DNA of 5,915 nt, taken from positions 1 through 5,915 of the forward strand of contig JAMXCY010000072.1 of assembly GCA_024543015.1 (NCBI GenBank), written 5' to 3'. Source of the DNA: Candidatus Omnitrophota bacterium (GTDB taxonomy: Bacteria > Omnitrophota > Gorgyraeia > JAFGHF01). The translations under genes and the position numbers were made by a program. The first letter of the stretch is position 1. Each line of letters begins with the position of its first letter. Shown here piece after piece: positions 1 to 5,915 of the stretch. The notes below the pieces were generated by a model. It ran no database searches. It worked only from the letters and a program-made list of their open reading frames with translations, and was not told the origin of the DNA.

Positions 1-1240
1 GAGGCACTGCGCTGCGGTTACGGAGGTCCTTAAAGTATTATTGAAGAAAAAGGACCTTTATTTAGGTAAGTACGAAGGCTGGTATTGTACTCCCTGTGAG
101 ACTTTCTGGACCGACGGACAACTGCAAAATAGCTCTTGTCCGGATTGTCAGAGGTCTTTGGAAAAAATTTCGGAAGAGAACTATTTCTTTAAAATTTCCA
201 AATACCAGGCCTGGTTGATTAAATATATTAAAGCCCATCCGAAGTTCATTCTACCTGCTTCGCGTCAGAAAGAAATCTTAAACTTCCTGGAAAGTCCTTT
301 ATCTGATTTATGTATTTCCCGGCCTAAACAGAGACTGACCTGGGGAATACCGCTTCCTTTTAGCCAGGACCACGTTACCTATGTCTGGTTTGACGCTTTG
401 TTGAACTATATCAGCGCCCCGGGGTTTTCTAGTGATAACAAAAGGTTCAAAAAACTTTGGCCTGCTGATCTGCATATGATCGGTAAAGATATCTTAAGAC
501 ATCACGCTATATATTGGCCGATTATATTACATGCCTTGGGTCTTACCCCACCCGTCACTATCTTTGCTCACGGATGGTGGATGATGAAAGATGTAAAGAT
601 GTCTAAATCTAAGGGCAATATTGTAGACCCGGAAGTTGTAATCTTAAAATTTGGGCAGGATGTCTTTCGTTACTTCTTGCTCAGAGAAGTCCCTTTTGGG
701 TTAGACGGCACATATAGCGAAAAGGCTTTAGTAGGGCGGCTAAATAGCGATTTGGCCAATGACCTGGGAAACCTTTTACACCGTTCACTGACCATGATAG
801 AGAAGTATTTTCAAGGAGTGGTTCCTGAGTGTAAACACGTAGAGGCCTTGGATAAGCGTTTGATTTCTCAAGTCCGGAATTTACCAAAAAAATATTTTCA
901 GGCTATGGACCGCATCGAATTCGGGACGGCCTTAGATTTAATCTGGAGCTTAATTAACGCCGCCAACAAATATATTGAGCAGACTAAGCCGTGGGAGCTG
1001 TTTAAACAAAATAGGACCGAGTGCCTTGCCGCATTAACATATAACTTAGCTTCTGTTTTAAGAACAGTAGCGATTTTGACTTATCCGTTTATCCCCACAA
1101 CTTCTTTAAAAATGTTAGAACAACTTGGTCTAAAAATAGATTTAACCCAGGCAAATTTCCAAGATTTACTTCTTGATCCAGCTTTTCCTTCTGGCACCAA
1201 AATCAAAAAAGGAAAACCCCTATTTCCGCGGATACTATAG
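1..1240 (+). CDS. metG: Methionyl-tRNA synthetase (5' partial)
   Basis: Cytoplasmic class I aminoacyl-tRNA synthetase that charges tRNA-Met with methionine. The reading frame is open from base 2 to the TAG at 1238-1240 (412 codons). A TTG at 41 is internal, because the codons before it continue the family match (Arg-His of the conserved helix before the zinc domain). Roughly the first 100-120 residues, including the HIGH motif, are outside the window. Visible are the zinc knuckle as two CxxC pairs (86-97 and 137-148), the WFDALLNY segment (from 386), the IGKDILRHH segment (near 480-500), the KMSKS ATP-binding loop (596-610), and an alpha-helical anticodon-binding domain with a TKPWELFK motif (near 980-1010). 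The protein stops directly after the PLFPRI motif that closes the core, so it lacks the Trbp111/EMAP-like C-terminal tRNA-binding domain found in many bacterial MetG. The next gene starts on the following base. Identity is very secure; the lack of the extra domain is read directly from the stop codon. Confidence 0.96.
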   Translation, partial: RHCAAVTEVLKVLLKKKDLYLGKYEGWYCTPCETFWTDGQLQNSSCPDCQRSLEKISEENYFFKISKYQAWLIKYIKAHPKFILPASRQKEILNFLESPLSDLCISRPKQRLTWGIPLPFSQDHVTYVWFDALLNYISAPGFSSDNKRFKKLWPADLHMIGKDILRHHAIYWPIILHALGLTPPVTIFAHGWWMMKDVKMSKSKGNIVDPEVVILKFGQDVFRYFLLREVPFGLDGTYSEKALVGRLNSDLANDLGNLLHRSLTMIEKYFQGVVPECKHVEALDKRLISQVRNLPKKYFQAMDRIEFGTALDLIWSLINAANKYIEQTKPWELFKQNRTECLAALTYNLASVLRTVAILTYPFIPTTSLKMLEQLGLKIDLTQANFQDLLLDPAFPSGTKIKKGKPLFPRIL

Positions 1241-2350
1241 ATGCTTAAAATTTTGAATATTCCCAGGCTAAGAAAGGCCATTAACAGAGAAAGAATATAT
1301 ACCTTAATGCTGGCATTTATTATTCTGGTCAATGCCTGGATTATTTTTGCCCAGAATATCCCGGCAATGAAGGAAACTTTCCTCGCAAAGAGAGTATTCA
1401 AGCTTCAGCTGTCCGAGGGGCTTAAGGAAGAACTTCAGGATGAAGCATTGCCGGATGAAAAAACATTATGGACTAAGGTTCTAAAAGAAAGGGGCAACTT
1501 GCTATTTTTTCTTAATCTGGCAGGTTTTTTAGCTGTTCTTGTTTTTTCATTGGGTCTTTTCTTAGATATCCGTATCTTGCTCGCAAAACTTAAGAACAGA
1601 GAAATCATTCAGGTCAAGGGGCGGCACGCACAAGTTAAATGGAATATCGGCGATATCTTCAAACTGGCAATAATATTTGTTTTCATCGGATATATTATTC
1701 ATATTATTGAGGTTAGCTTTTTTTCTTCAAGCTTGTCAGAAGAAAAAAATAACCTTAGCTTTATTTCCTTGCTCAACACCGGGATTATGGACCTGGCGCT
1801 TTTGGGTTTTATTGTTTATTTTGTAAAAGTAAAATACAGCCAAAATTTAGCAGCAATAGGTCTCAAAATTAAAGGCGCGACCAAAACTATTTTCTTAGCG
1901 GTGTTAAGCTATATTGCTTTCTTACCAATTTTAATTTTTATTTTATTACTGTTAGTATTACTGGCCGCAGTGTTTGATTATCAGCCCCCCCAGCAAACAC
2001 TGTTTAAAGTATTCCTGCGGGAAGAAAGAACAGGATTTCTAATTTATGCGACAATGATGATAGTTATTTTAGGACCTATTGTAGAGGAAGTATTTTTTCG
2101 TGGTTTTGCTTACACTGCCATCAGGAAAAAATGGGGCATCTTAAGGGCTAGGGCCATAACAGCGGTTGTCTTTGCCGGGTTGCACGGAACCTTGATTGGT
2201 TTCTTGCCGATTACAGCATTAGGGTTTTTATTGGCCTATATGTATGAGAAAACCGGTTCGCTTATTTCGTCAATTACGATTCATATTTTACACAATGGGT
2301 TAATGTTGTCTTTTTTGTTTTTGGTAAGATACCTCATACAATTGGCTTAG
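1241..2350 (+). CDS. CPBP-family intramembrane metalloprotease (Rce1-like)
   Basis: A 369-residue polytopic membrane protein carrying the complete CPBP (CAAX protease and bacteriocin-processing) motif set. Motif 1 is E282-E283-xxx-R287 (EEVFFRG), motif 2 is F311-xxx-H315 (FAGLH), and motif 3 is H348-xxx-N352 (HILHN). In this family the two Glu/His sites act as the metal/water-activating centre inside the membrane. Hydrophobic segments lie at about residues 20-37, 87-112, 138-157, 179-197, 216-245, 266-285, 304-335 and 338-365. The catalytic domain occupies the C-terminal half. The first ~130 residues add two membrane segments separated by a charged, probably extracytoplasmic loop (about 42-85) and match no domain I recognise. 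The ATG directly follows the metG stop with no clear Shine-Dalgarno sequence, suggesting translational coupling; Met23, behind an agagaaag stretch, is a possible later start. The substrate is unknown. Bacterial members have been linked to peptide processing, self-immunity and protein scaffolding, and nothing here selects among these. Confidence 0.85.
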   Translation: MLKILNIPRLRKAINRERIYTLMLAFIILVNAWIIFAQNIPAMKETFLAKRVFKLQLSEGLKEELQDEALPDEKTLWTKVLKERGNLLFFLNLAGFLAVLVFSLGLFLDIRILLAKLKNREIIQVKGRHAQVKWNIGDIFKLAIIFVFIGYIIHIIEVSFFSSSLSEEKNNLSFISLLNTGIMDLALLGFIVYFVKVKYSQNLAAIGLKIKGATKTIFLAVLSYIAFLPILIFILLLLVLLAAVFDYQPPQQTLFKVFLREERTGFLIYATMMIVILGPIVEEVFFRGFAYTAIRKKWGILRARAITAVVFAGLHGTLIGFLPITALGFLLAYMYEKTGSLISSITIHILHNGLMLSFLFLVRYLIQLA

Positions 2351-2356
2351 TGAAAA

Positions 2357-3385
2357 TTGAAAACGATAGAGTGGTGGAGAAATAAAGTCAGAATTATTGA
2401 CCAGAGCAAGCTTCCGGGAAAGCTAAATTATCTTAATTTAGCAGATATCAGGCAACTCTGGTGGGCAATCAGGGGCTTGAAAGTACGCGGTGCTCCGGCG
2501 ATAGGGATTGCCGCGGCCTTTGGCGTAGTTTTAGGGATGCGCAATTCCCACGCAAAGACTCATCGCCAATTTAATAAAGAACTAAAACAGGTAATTCGCT
2601 ATCTTAAGAAAGCAAGACCCACGGCTGTAAATTTGTTTTGGGCGCTAGAGAGAATCCAACAGAAGGTCCTTGCGCATTGCGGCCAAGGTATCCCTTTCTT
2701 AAAGAAGCTAATCCTTAAAGAGGCGCTAAAGATTATGCAGGAGGATATGGATGCTTGCCGCCAGATGGCCCGCTTTGGCAGTAAACTAATTAAAAATGGC
2801 GATTCTCTTCTGACCCATTGTAACGCCGGCGCCCTGGCTACGGCTGATTATGGTACGGCCCTTGGAGTAATGTATAAGGCAAAAAGAGCAGGAAAGAGAT
2901 TCAAGGTTTATGCCGATGAGACTCGCCCAGTTTTGCAAGGCGCGAGATTAACTGCCTGGGAGCTGATCAGACATAAAATTGACGTTACCCTGATCTGCGA
3001 TAATATGGCTGCGCAACTGATGAAGGAAGGAAAGATTAGTAAGATTTTTGTGGGCGCTGACCGCATTGCGGCTAACGGGGACGCGGCCAACAAAATTGGC
3101 ACTTATAATCTGGCAGTTTTAGCTAACTTTCACCGCATCCCGTTTTATGTAGTTGCCCCGGTATCAACCTTTGATTTTTCTCTTAAATCAGGTAAAGATA
3201 TTCCGATTGAACAAAGAGATCCCCGGGAAGTAAAAGAGATCTTTGGTCAGCAGATTGCCCCCAAGAATGTTAAAGTATATAATCCGGCTTTTGATGTTAC
3301 ACCACAGCATTTAATTTCCGCGATTGTTACCGAACGGGGAATTTTAGGCAAACCATACAAAAATAGTTTGAAACGTTTGAAATGA
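2357..3385 (+). CDS. mtnA: S-methyl-5-thioribose-1-phosphate isomerase
   Basis: Converts 5-methylthioribose-1-phosphate to 5-methylthioribulose-1-phosphate in the methionine salvage (methylthioadenosine recycling) pathway; cytoplasmic, of the eIF2B-alpha/beta/delta-like fold. The 342 residues match the family from the N-terminus (MKTIEWW, then RGAPAIG at 44-50) to the end. The catalytic residues are present: Cys155 in THCNAG and Asp235 in GADRI, equivalent to Cys160 and Asp240 of Bacillus subtilis MtnA. ETRP (188-191) and the NGDAANKIGT segment (240-249) are also conserved. These residues favour MtnA over the related ribose-1,5-bisphosphate isomerase or eIF2B-like proteins, though those stay possible without a tree. 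The start is TTG: an in-frame TGA at 2351-2353 rules out any earlier start, and the family N-terminus begins exactly here. No Shine-Dalgarno sequence is visible. It lies 6 bases after the CPBP gene and overlaps thiL by 4. No other methionine-salvage gene (mtnP, mtnK, mtnB) is present in the window. Confidence 0.93.
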   Translation: MKTIEWWRNKVRIIDQSKLPGKLNYLNLADIRQLWWAIRGLKVRGAPAIGIAAAFGVVLGMRNSHAKTHRQFNKELKQVIRYLKKARPTAVNLFWALERIQQKVLAHCGQGIPFLKKLILKEALKIMQEDMDACRQMARFGSKLIKNGDSLLTHCNAGALATADYGTALGVMYKAKRAGKRFKVYADETRPVLQGARLTAWELIRHKIDVTLICDNMAAQLMKEGKISKIFVGADRIAANGDAANKIGTYNLAVLANFHRIPFYVVAPVSTFDFSLKSGKDIPIEQRDPREVKEIFGQQIAPKNVKVYNPAFDVTPQHLISAIVTERGILGKPYKNSLKRLK

Positions 3386-4281
3386 TGAATTTGGATAAAA
3401 TCGGAGAATTCGGGTTGATTGAGCGTATCTTAAAGAAAATCAAGACGGATAGGTCGGTAATCTGCGGTATAGGCGATGACACTGCAGTAATTTCTTATAC
3501 CAAAGATAAATATTTGCTTTTTACCACAGATATGCTGATTGAAGACATCCACTTTACTCGCAAAGAAGCGACTTTTCCGCAAATTGGCCGCAAGGCCCTG
3601 GCCGTGAATATCAGCGACATTGCGGCGATGGGCGGAATTCCTAAATACGCGGTGGTCTCAGTCGGAATTCCTAGAGACCTCTGTGTGCGCTCAGCGGATG
3701 ATCTGATGCGCGGGATCAATACCCTGGCAAAAGAATATATGGTAAACATTGTCGGAGGAGATACAGTGCGCTCGGATAAAATCATTTTATCTGTCTCGCT
3801 GATAGGAGAGGTAAAAAAGTCGGATTTAACTTTACGCTCAGGAGCAAAAACGGGCGATTTAATCTTTGTTAGTGGAACTTTAGGCGGCTCAAGGAAATTA
3901 AAGCAATTTAATTTCATTCCCCGCGTAAAAGAGGCGCAGGAGATTATTAAGAAGTTTAGACCAACAGCGATGATTGACCTTTCCGATGGACTTGCTGCTG
4001 ATTTACAAAGAATTGCTCAAGCAAGTAAAGCGGGCGCAGTTTTGTTTAAGGAGCTAATCCCTCTTTCTCGCGGCGCCACAGTGCAAAGCGCGTTTTATGA
4101 AGGAGAAGACTTTGAACTTTTGTTTACCGTGCCTTTAGAGGCGGTGTGTAAGTTCTACAAGAAAGACAAATTTCCAATTACCTGTATCGGCAAGATCGTA
4201 GAGAAAAAAAAGGGCCTGGCGCTTATTAATAAACAGGCAAAAAGTACACCTTTAAGACAGAAGGGCTTTAAACATTTTTAA
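3382..4281 (+). CDS. thiL: Thiamine-monophosphate kinase
   Basis: Phosphorylates thiamine monophosphate to thiamine diphosphate, the active cofactor; cytoplasmic, PurM/AIRS-like fold. Motifs in order: GIGDD (29-33), TTDMLIEDIHF (48-58), NISDIAAMG (76-84), GGDT (125-128), SGTLGGS (164-170), MIDLSDGLAADL (197-208), EGEDFELLFT (240-249) and the terminal GFKHF, equivalent to the usual GYEHF end. The acidic residues Asp32/Asp33, Asp50, Asp79, Asp127, Asp199 and Asp202 lie in the segments that bind Mg-ATP in the family. At 299 residues it is shorter than the usual 320-330; the shortening lies after SGTLGGS (before the IPRVKEA segment) and before GEDFELL, both loop regions, so the enzyme should be active. 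The ATG overlaps the mtnA stop (ATGA at 3382-3385). The immediately following ATG at 3385 is an equally possible start and shifts the product by one residue. Confidence 0.95.
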   Translation: MMNLDKIGEFGLIERILKKIKTDRSVICGIGDDTAVISYTKDKYLLFTTDMLIEDIHFTRKEATFPQIGRKALAVNISDIAAMGGIPKYAVVSVGIPRDLCVRSADDLMRGINTLAKEYMVNIVGGDTVRSDKIILSVSLIGEVKKSDLTLRSGAKTGDLIFVSGTLGGSRKLKQFNFIPRVKEAQEIIKKFRPTAMIDLSDGLAADLQRIAQASKAGAVLFKELIPLSRGATVQSAFYEGEDFELLFTVPLEAVCKFYKKDKFPITCIGKIVEKKKGLALINKQAKSTPLRQKGFKHF

Positions 4282-4312
4282 AAAAAGCGCCTGACCCCTT
4301 TTTGTTTTTTTG
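4281..4312. repeat. Short A-run / GC core / T-run element (possible dispersed repeat or weak terminator)
   Basis: The only gap between genes has an A-run (4280-4286), a GC-rich core gcgcctgacccc (4287-4298) and T-runs (4299-4303, 4305-4311). The ends aaaaag (4282-4287) and cttttt (4298-4303) can pair as a 6-bp stem around a 10-base loop. Seen: the layout and pairing. From memory only: cores resembling CCTGACCCC flanked by A/T runs recur between genes in various bacterial genomes. The stem is A/T-rich, so a strong intrinsic terminator is doubtful, although the T-runs after a hairpin fit a weak one. A single copy in this window cannot prove it is a repeat. Confidence 0.35.
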
Positions 4313-4316
4313 TTAT

Positions 4317-4766
4317 ATGAAAATCGTAACGAATTCGGCAGAGGAAACAGTTAAATTAGGCCAGCAGCTAGGCCGGCATTTAAAAGCAGGGGACGTGCTT
4401 GGCCTGATTGGCGAGTTGGGTTCAGGAAAGACCACCCTGGTTAAAGGTATAGCTTCTGGTTTGGGGATTAAGAAAAAGGAAGATGTATCCAGTCCCTCAT
4501 TTGTATTAATCAGGGAATATTCCGGAAAAATCCCGCTTTATCATTTTGATTTATACCGCCTGGATAAAATAAAGGATATCGCATATTTAGGCGTGGAAGA
4601 ATATTTGTTTGATCAAGGAGTCTGCGTTATCGAATGGGCGGAGAAGATGCAGATGCTTCTGCCAGATTATCTGCAAGTCGATTTAGCAGTTAAGGGTGAA
4701 AATAAGAGAGAAATCAAGTTCTCCGCTCATGCCCAACGCTATGAAACCTTACTTAAGAAATTATGA
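4317..4766 (+). CDS. tsaE: tRNA t6A37 biosynthesis ATPase TsaE
   Basis: P-loop ATPase of the TsaB-TsaD-TsaE complex that supports transfer of threonylcarbamoyl to A37 of ANN-decoding tRNAs; ATP hydrolysis by TsaE is thought to reset the complex. The product has 149 residues, the usual size. It shows Walker A GELGSGKT (32-39), SSPSF (58-62), PLYHFDLYR (73-81, with Asp78) and IEWAEKM (105-111), all TsaE signatures. The start is ATG 4317, because family members begin at MKIVTNS; an upstream in-frame TTG at 4302 lies inside the T-run and would add only MFFCY. No Shine-Dalgarno sequence precedes the ATG: the leader is T-rich, belonging to the small element before it. The TGA overlaps the tsaB ATG, so the two partners are probably translated together. 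tsaD and tsaC are not in the window. Confidence 0.95.
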   Translation: MKIVTNSAEETVKLGQQLGRHLKAGDVLGLIGELGSGKTTLVKGIASGLGIKKKEDVSSPSFVLIREYSGKIPLYHFDLYRLDKIKDIAYLGVEEYLFDQGVCVIEWAEKMQMLLPDYLQVDLAVKGENKREIKFSAHAQRYETLLKKL

Positions 4767-5473
4767 AGATTCTTTGTTTGGATACCTCAAGTAAATTTTT
4801 AAGTCTGGCAGTTGCTGAAGATAAAAAGATTTTAGCCCGCATGCATAGGTGCCTGGACAGAAAGCACTCCACACGACTGGTTTCCTATATAGATAAGATA
4901 TTGAACAGGGCAAAGGTACCTTTGAAAAAGCTGGATGGATTTTGCGTAAGCAAAGGACCGGGTTCTTTTACCGGCCTGCGTATCGGGATAACTACTATCA
5001 AAGGCTTAGCTTTTACTTTAGGTAAACCCGTGGTAGCAATTCCCAGCCTGGATATCCTGGCCCAAAATACAAAGAAGATTAAGGCGAAAAAAAATAAAGG
5101 TGAACTTTCCTGGGTTTGTCCGATTGTGGATGCTAAGCAAAATAAGGTTTATACCTGTTTGTACCAGAGGCAAAACGGTAAACTGAAACGCAAATCTGCT
5201 TATTCTCTTTTGTCGCTAGAGGATTTGCTGAAGCAACTAAAAGGAGAGATTATTTTTCTGGGCGATGCTACCCCGCTTTATCGGGAGAAAATCCGCAATA
5301 CTAAGAAGATAAAAGCTATCTTTGCCGAAGAAAAATTCTGGTATCCTCGCGCTGCGCAGGCAATTACTCTGGCGCTGGAGCGCTTTGGCAAAGGCAGAGT
5401 AGAGGATGTAAACAGGCTGGCGCCGCTTTATTTATATCCGAAAGAATGCCAGATTAAGAAGGTAAAACGATGA
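4763..5473 (+). CDS. tsaB: tRNA t6A37 biosynthesis protein TsaB
   Basis: Inactive-paralogue partner of TsaD (ASKHA fold) that nucleates the TsaBDE complex for t6A modification of tRNA; cytoplasmic. At 236 residues it has typical length. The N-terminus LCLDTSS (4-10) and the highly conserved GPGSFTGLRIG (65-75) identify TsaB, as opposed to TsaD, which has a metal-binding HxExH motif absent here. His35 in the KHS segment fits the TsaB helix used in dimer contacts. The C-terminus PLYLYPKECQ matches the family's closing strand. It overlaps tsaE upstream and alr downstream, each by the 4 bases ATGA. The common neighbour rimI, which often follows tsaB, is missing; alr stands in its place. Confidence 0.94.
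   Translation: MKILCLDTSSKFLSLAVAEDKKILARMHRCLDRKHSTRLVSYIDKILNRAKVPLKKLDGFCVSKGPGSFTGLRIGITTIKGLAFTLGKPVVAIPSLDILAQNTKKIKAKKNKGELSWVCPIVDAKQNKVYTCLYQRQNGKLKRKSAYSLLSLEDLLKQLKGEIIFLGDATPLYREKIRNTKKIKAIFAEEKFWYPRAAQAITLALERFGKGRVEDVNRLAPLYLYPKECQIKKVKR
5456..5463 (+). promoter_or_regulatory. Ribosome binding site of alr
   Basis: The sequence aagaaggt sits 6 bases before the ATG at 5470, inside the end of tsaB. It is the only clear Shine-Dalgarno-like match in front of any start in this window, and it supports the alr start at 5470, so alr may be translated independently as well as by coupling to tsaB. Confidence 0.5.
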
Positions 5474-5915
5474 CTTCCAGGCCGACGTGGGTGGAAATAG
5501 ATTTATCCGCGATTAGATATAATGTAGGGCAGATAAAAAAGGCTGTATCCTCTAGGCAGAAGCGCCCTGTGAAAATTATGGTGGTGGTCAAGGCCAATGC
5601 CTATGGCCACGGCTTAATTGAAGTAGCTCGGACTTTGGAGGGGCTGGATGTTCATTATCTGGGTGTGGCTACTTTAGATGAAGTTGTTCTCCTGCGCAAA
5701 GCAGGGATAAAGTTGCCGGTGTTGGTGTTAGGGACGATTTTGCCTGAAGAAATAAACTATGCTTTAGGCTATGACATTTCATTAACTGTTTGCAATAAGC
5801 AGCTAGCACGCATCTTAAATAAAAAGGCCAAAGCCGCCGGTAAAATCGTGCCCGTACATATTGAGATAGACACGGGAATGGGCAGAATCGGGATCTGGCA
5901 CGAACAGGCAGAGGA
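5470..5915 (+). CDS. alr: Alanine racemase (3' partial)
   Basis: PLP-dependent fold-type III racemase interconverting L- and D-alanine, the D-Ala source for peptidoglycan; cytoplasmic. The ATG overlaps the tsaB stop (ATGA) and the frame stays open to the window end: 148 codons, about 40 percent of a usual ~370-residue enzyme. The N-terminus RPTWVEIDLSAIRYN and VVVKANAYGHG (38-48) are diagnostic; Lys41 is the expected PLP Schiff-base lysine. The segment HIEIDTGMGRIG (130-141) aligns with the loop holding Arg139, which corresponds to Arg136 of the Geobacillus stearothermophilus enzyme. In that alignment the position of its carbamylated Lys129 holds Glu132, an unusual change. The catalytic tyrosine region and the C-terminal beta domain lie beyond the window. 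Assignment as Alr is strong; a related broad-spectrum amino acid racemase is a less likely alternative, since the substitution lies near the active site. Confidence 0.92.
   Translation, partial: MTSRPTWVEIDLSAIRYNVGQIKKAVSSRQKRPVKIMVVVKANAYGHGLIEVARTLEGLDVHYLGVATLDEVVLLRKAGIKLPVLVLGTILPEEINYALGYDISLTVCNKQLARILNKKAKAAGKIVPVHIEIDTGMGRIGIWHEQAE

Noticed and set aside
41..43. TTG at 41 as the start of metG
   Set aside because: The frame is open to the window edge, and the upstream codons continue the MetG family match; the HIGH half of the enzyme is simply outside the window.
1081..1401. Antisense open frame across the metG/CPBP junction
   Set aside because: Both + strand genes there are secure, and the antisense product matches nothing recognisable. 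The same applies to the shorter antisense frames at 681-887 and 2908-3102.
1241..2350. CPBP protein as a phage-defence or bacteriocin-immunity (Abi) gene
   Set aside because: Family membership alone does not show this, and no bacteriocin, toxin, phage or defence gene is near; the setting is purely housekeeping.
3633..3673. Direct repeat cggaattccta, two copies 30 bases apart in thiL
   Set aside because: Both copies encode Gly-Ile-Pro in conserved ThiL positions and are in the same phase; chance codon agreement explains it.
3495..3917. Antisense open frame of 140 codons across thiL
   Set aside because: It lies wholly inside the conserved thiL coding sequence on the opposite strand, resembles no family and has no ribosome binding site I can see; it is a by-product of thiL codon use.
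4302..4316. TTG start extending tsaE by five residues
   Set aside because: The extra residues (MFFCY) are encoded by the T-run, and TsaE family proteins begin at the ATG at 4317.
1..5915. Search for tRNA/rRNA genes, CRISPR arrays, riboswitches, insertion sequences and a new multi-gene system
   Set aside because: Coding sequence fills nearly the whole window, the longest gap is 35 bases, and no spaced repeats, transposase or structured leader were seen. In particular there is no room for a TPP riboswitch before thiL or a SAM riboswitch before mtnA.

Overview
The window is a tightly packed block of bacterial housekeeping genes, all on the + strand and probably one operon or part of one. The order is metG (5' end outside the window), a CPBP-family membrane protease, mtnA, thiL, tsaE, tsaB and alr (3' end outside the window). 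Three junctions are 4-base ATGA overlaps (mtnA/thiL, tsaE/tsaB, tsaB/alr). metG/CPBP has zero spacing and CPBP/mtnA has 6 bases. The only real gap is 35 bases between thiL and tsaE. It holds a short A-run/GC core/T-run element that could be a small dispersed repeat or a weak terminator.

The organism is a bacterium: bacterial TsaB/TsaE, the peptidoglycan gene alr, and a bacterial MetG core. GC content is moderate. Most starts lack a visible Shine-Dalgarno sequence. The compact ThiL and the gene mix suggest an uncultivated lineage such as Omnitrophota or a relative, but this is a low-confidence impression that I could not test. No plasmid, phage or integration genes are visible, so this looks like chromosomal core DNA.

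Region by region: bases 1-1240 encode most of methionyl-tRNA synthetase, from just before the zinc knuckle to its end, without a C-terminal tRNA-binding domain. Bases 1241-2350 encode an integral membrane protein with the full CPBP (Rce1-like) catalytic motif set. Bases 2357-3385 encode a TTG-started methylthioribose-1-phosphate isomerase of methionine salvage. Bases 3382-4281 encode a compact thiamine-monophosphate kinase. Bases 4317-4766 and 4763-5473 encode TsaE and TsaB, two partners in t6A37 tRNA modification. From 5470 onward lies the first 148 residues of an alanine racemase-like PLP enzyme, whose usual carbamylated lysine position carries Glu.

The genes do not form one pathway. They combine translation fidelity (metG, tsaE, tsaB), methionine/sulfur and cofactor metabolism (mtnA, thiL) and cell-wall precursor supply (alr), which is common for core operons. 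I found no convincing new defence, mobile or RNA-based system. The points most worth a second look are the Alr Lys-to-Glu substitution and the small element before tsaE.
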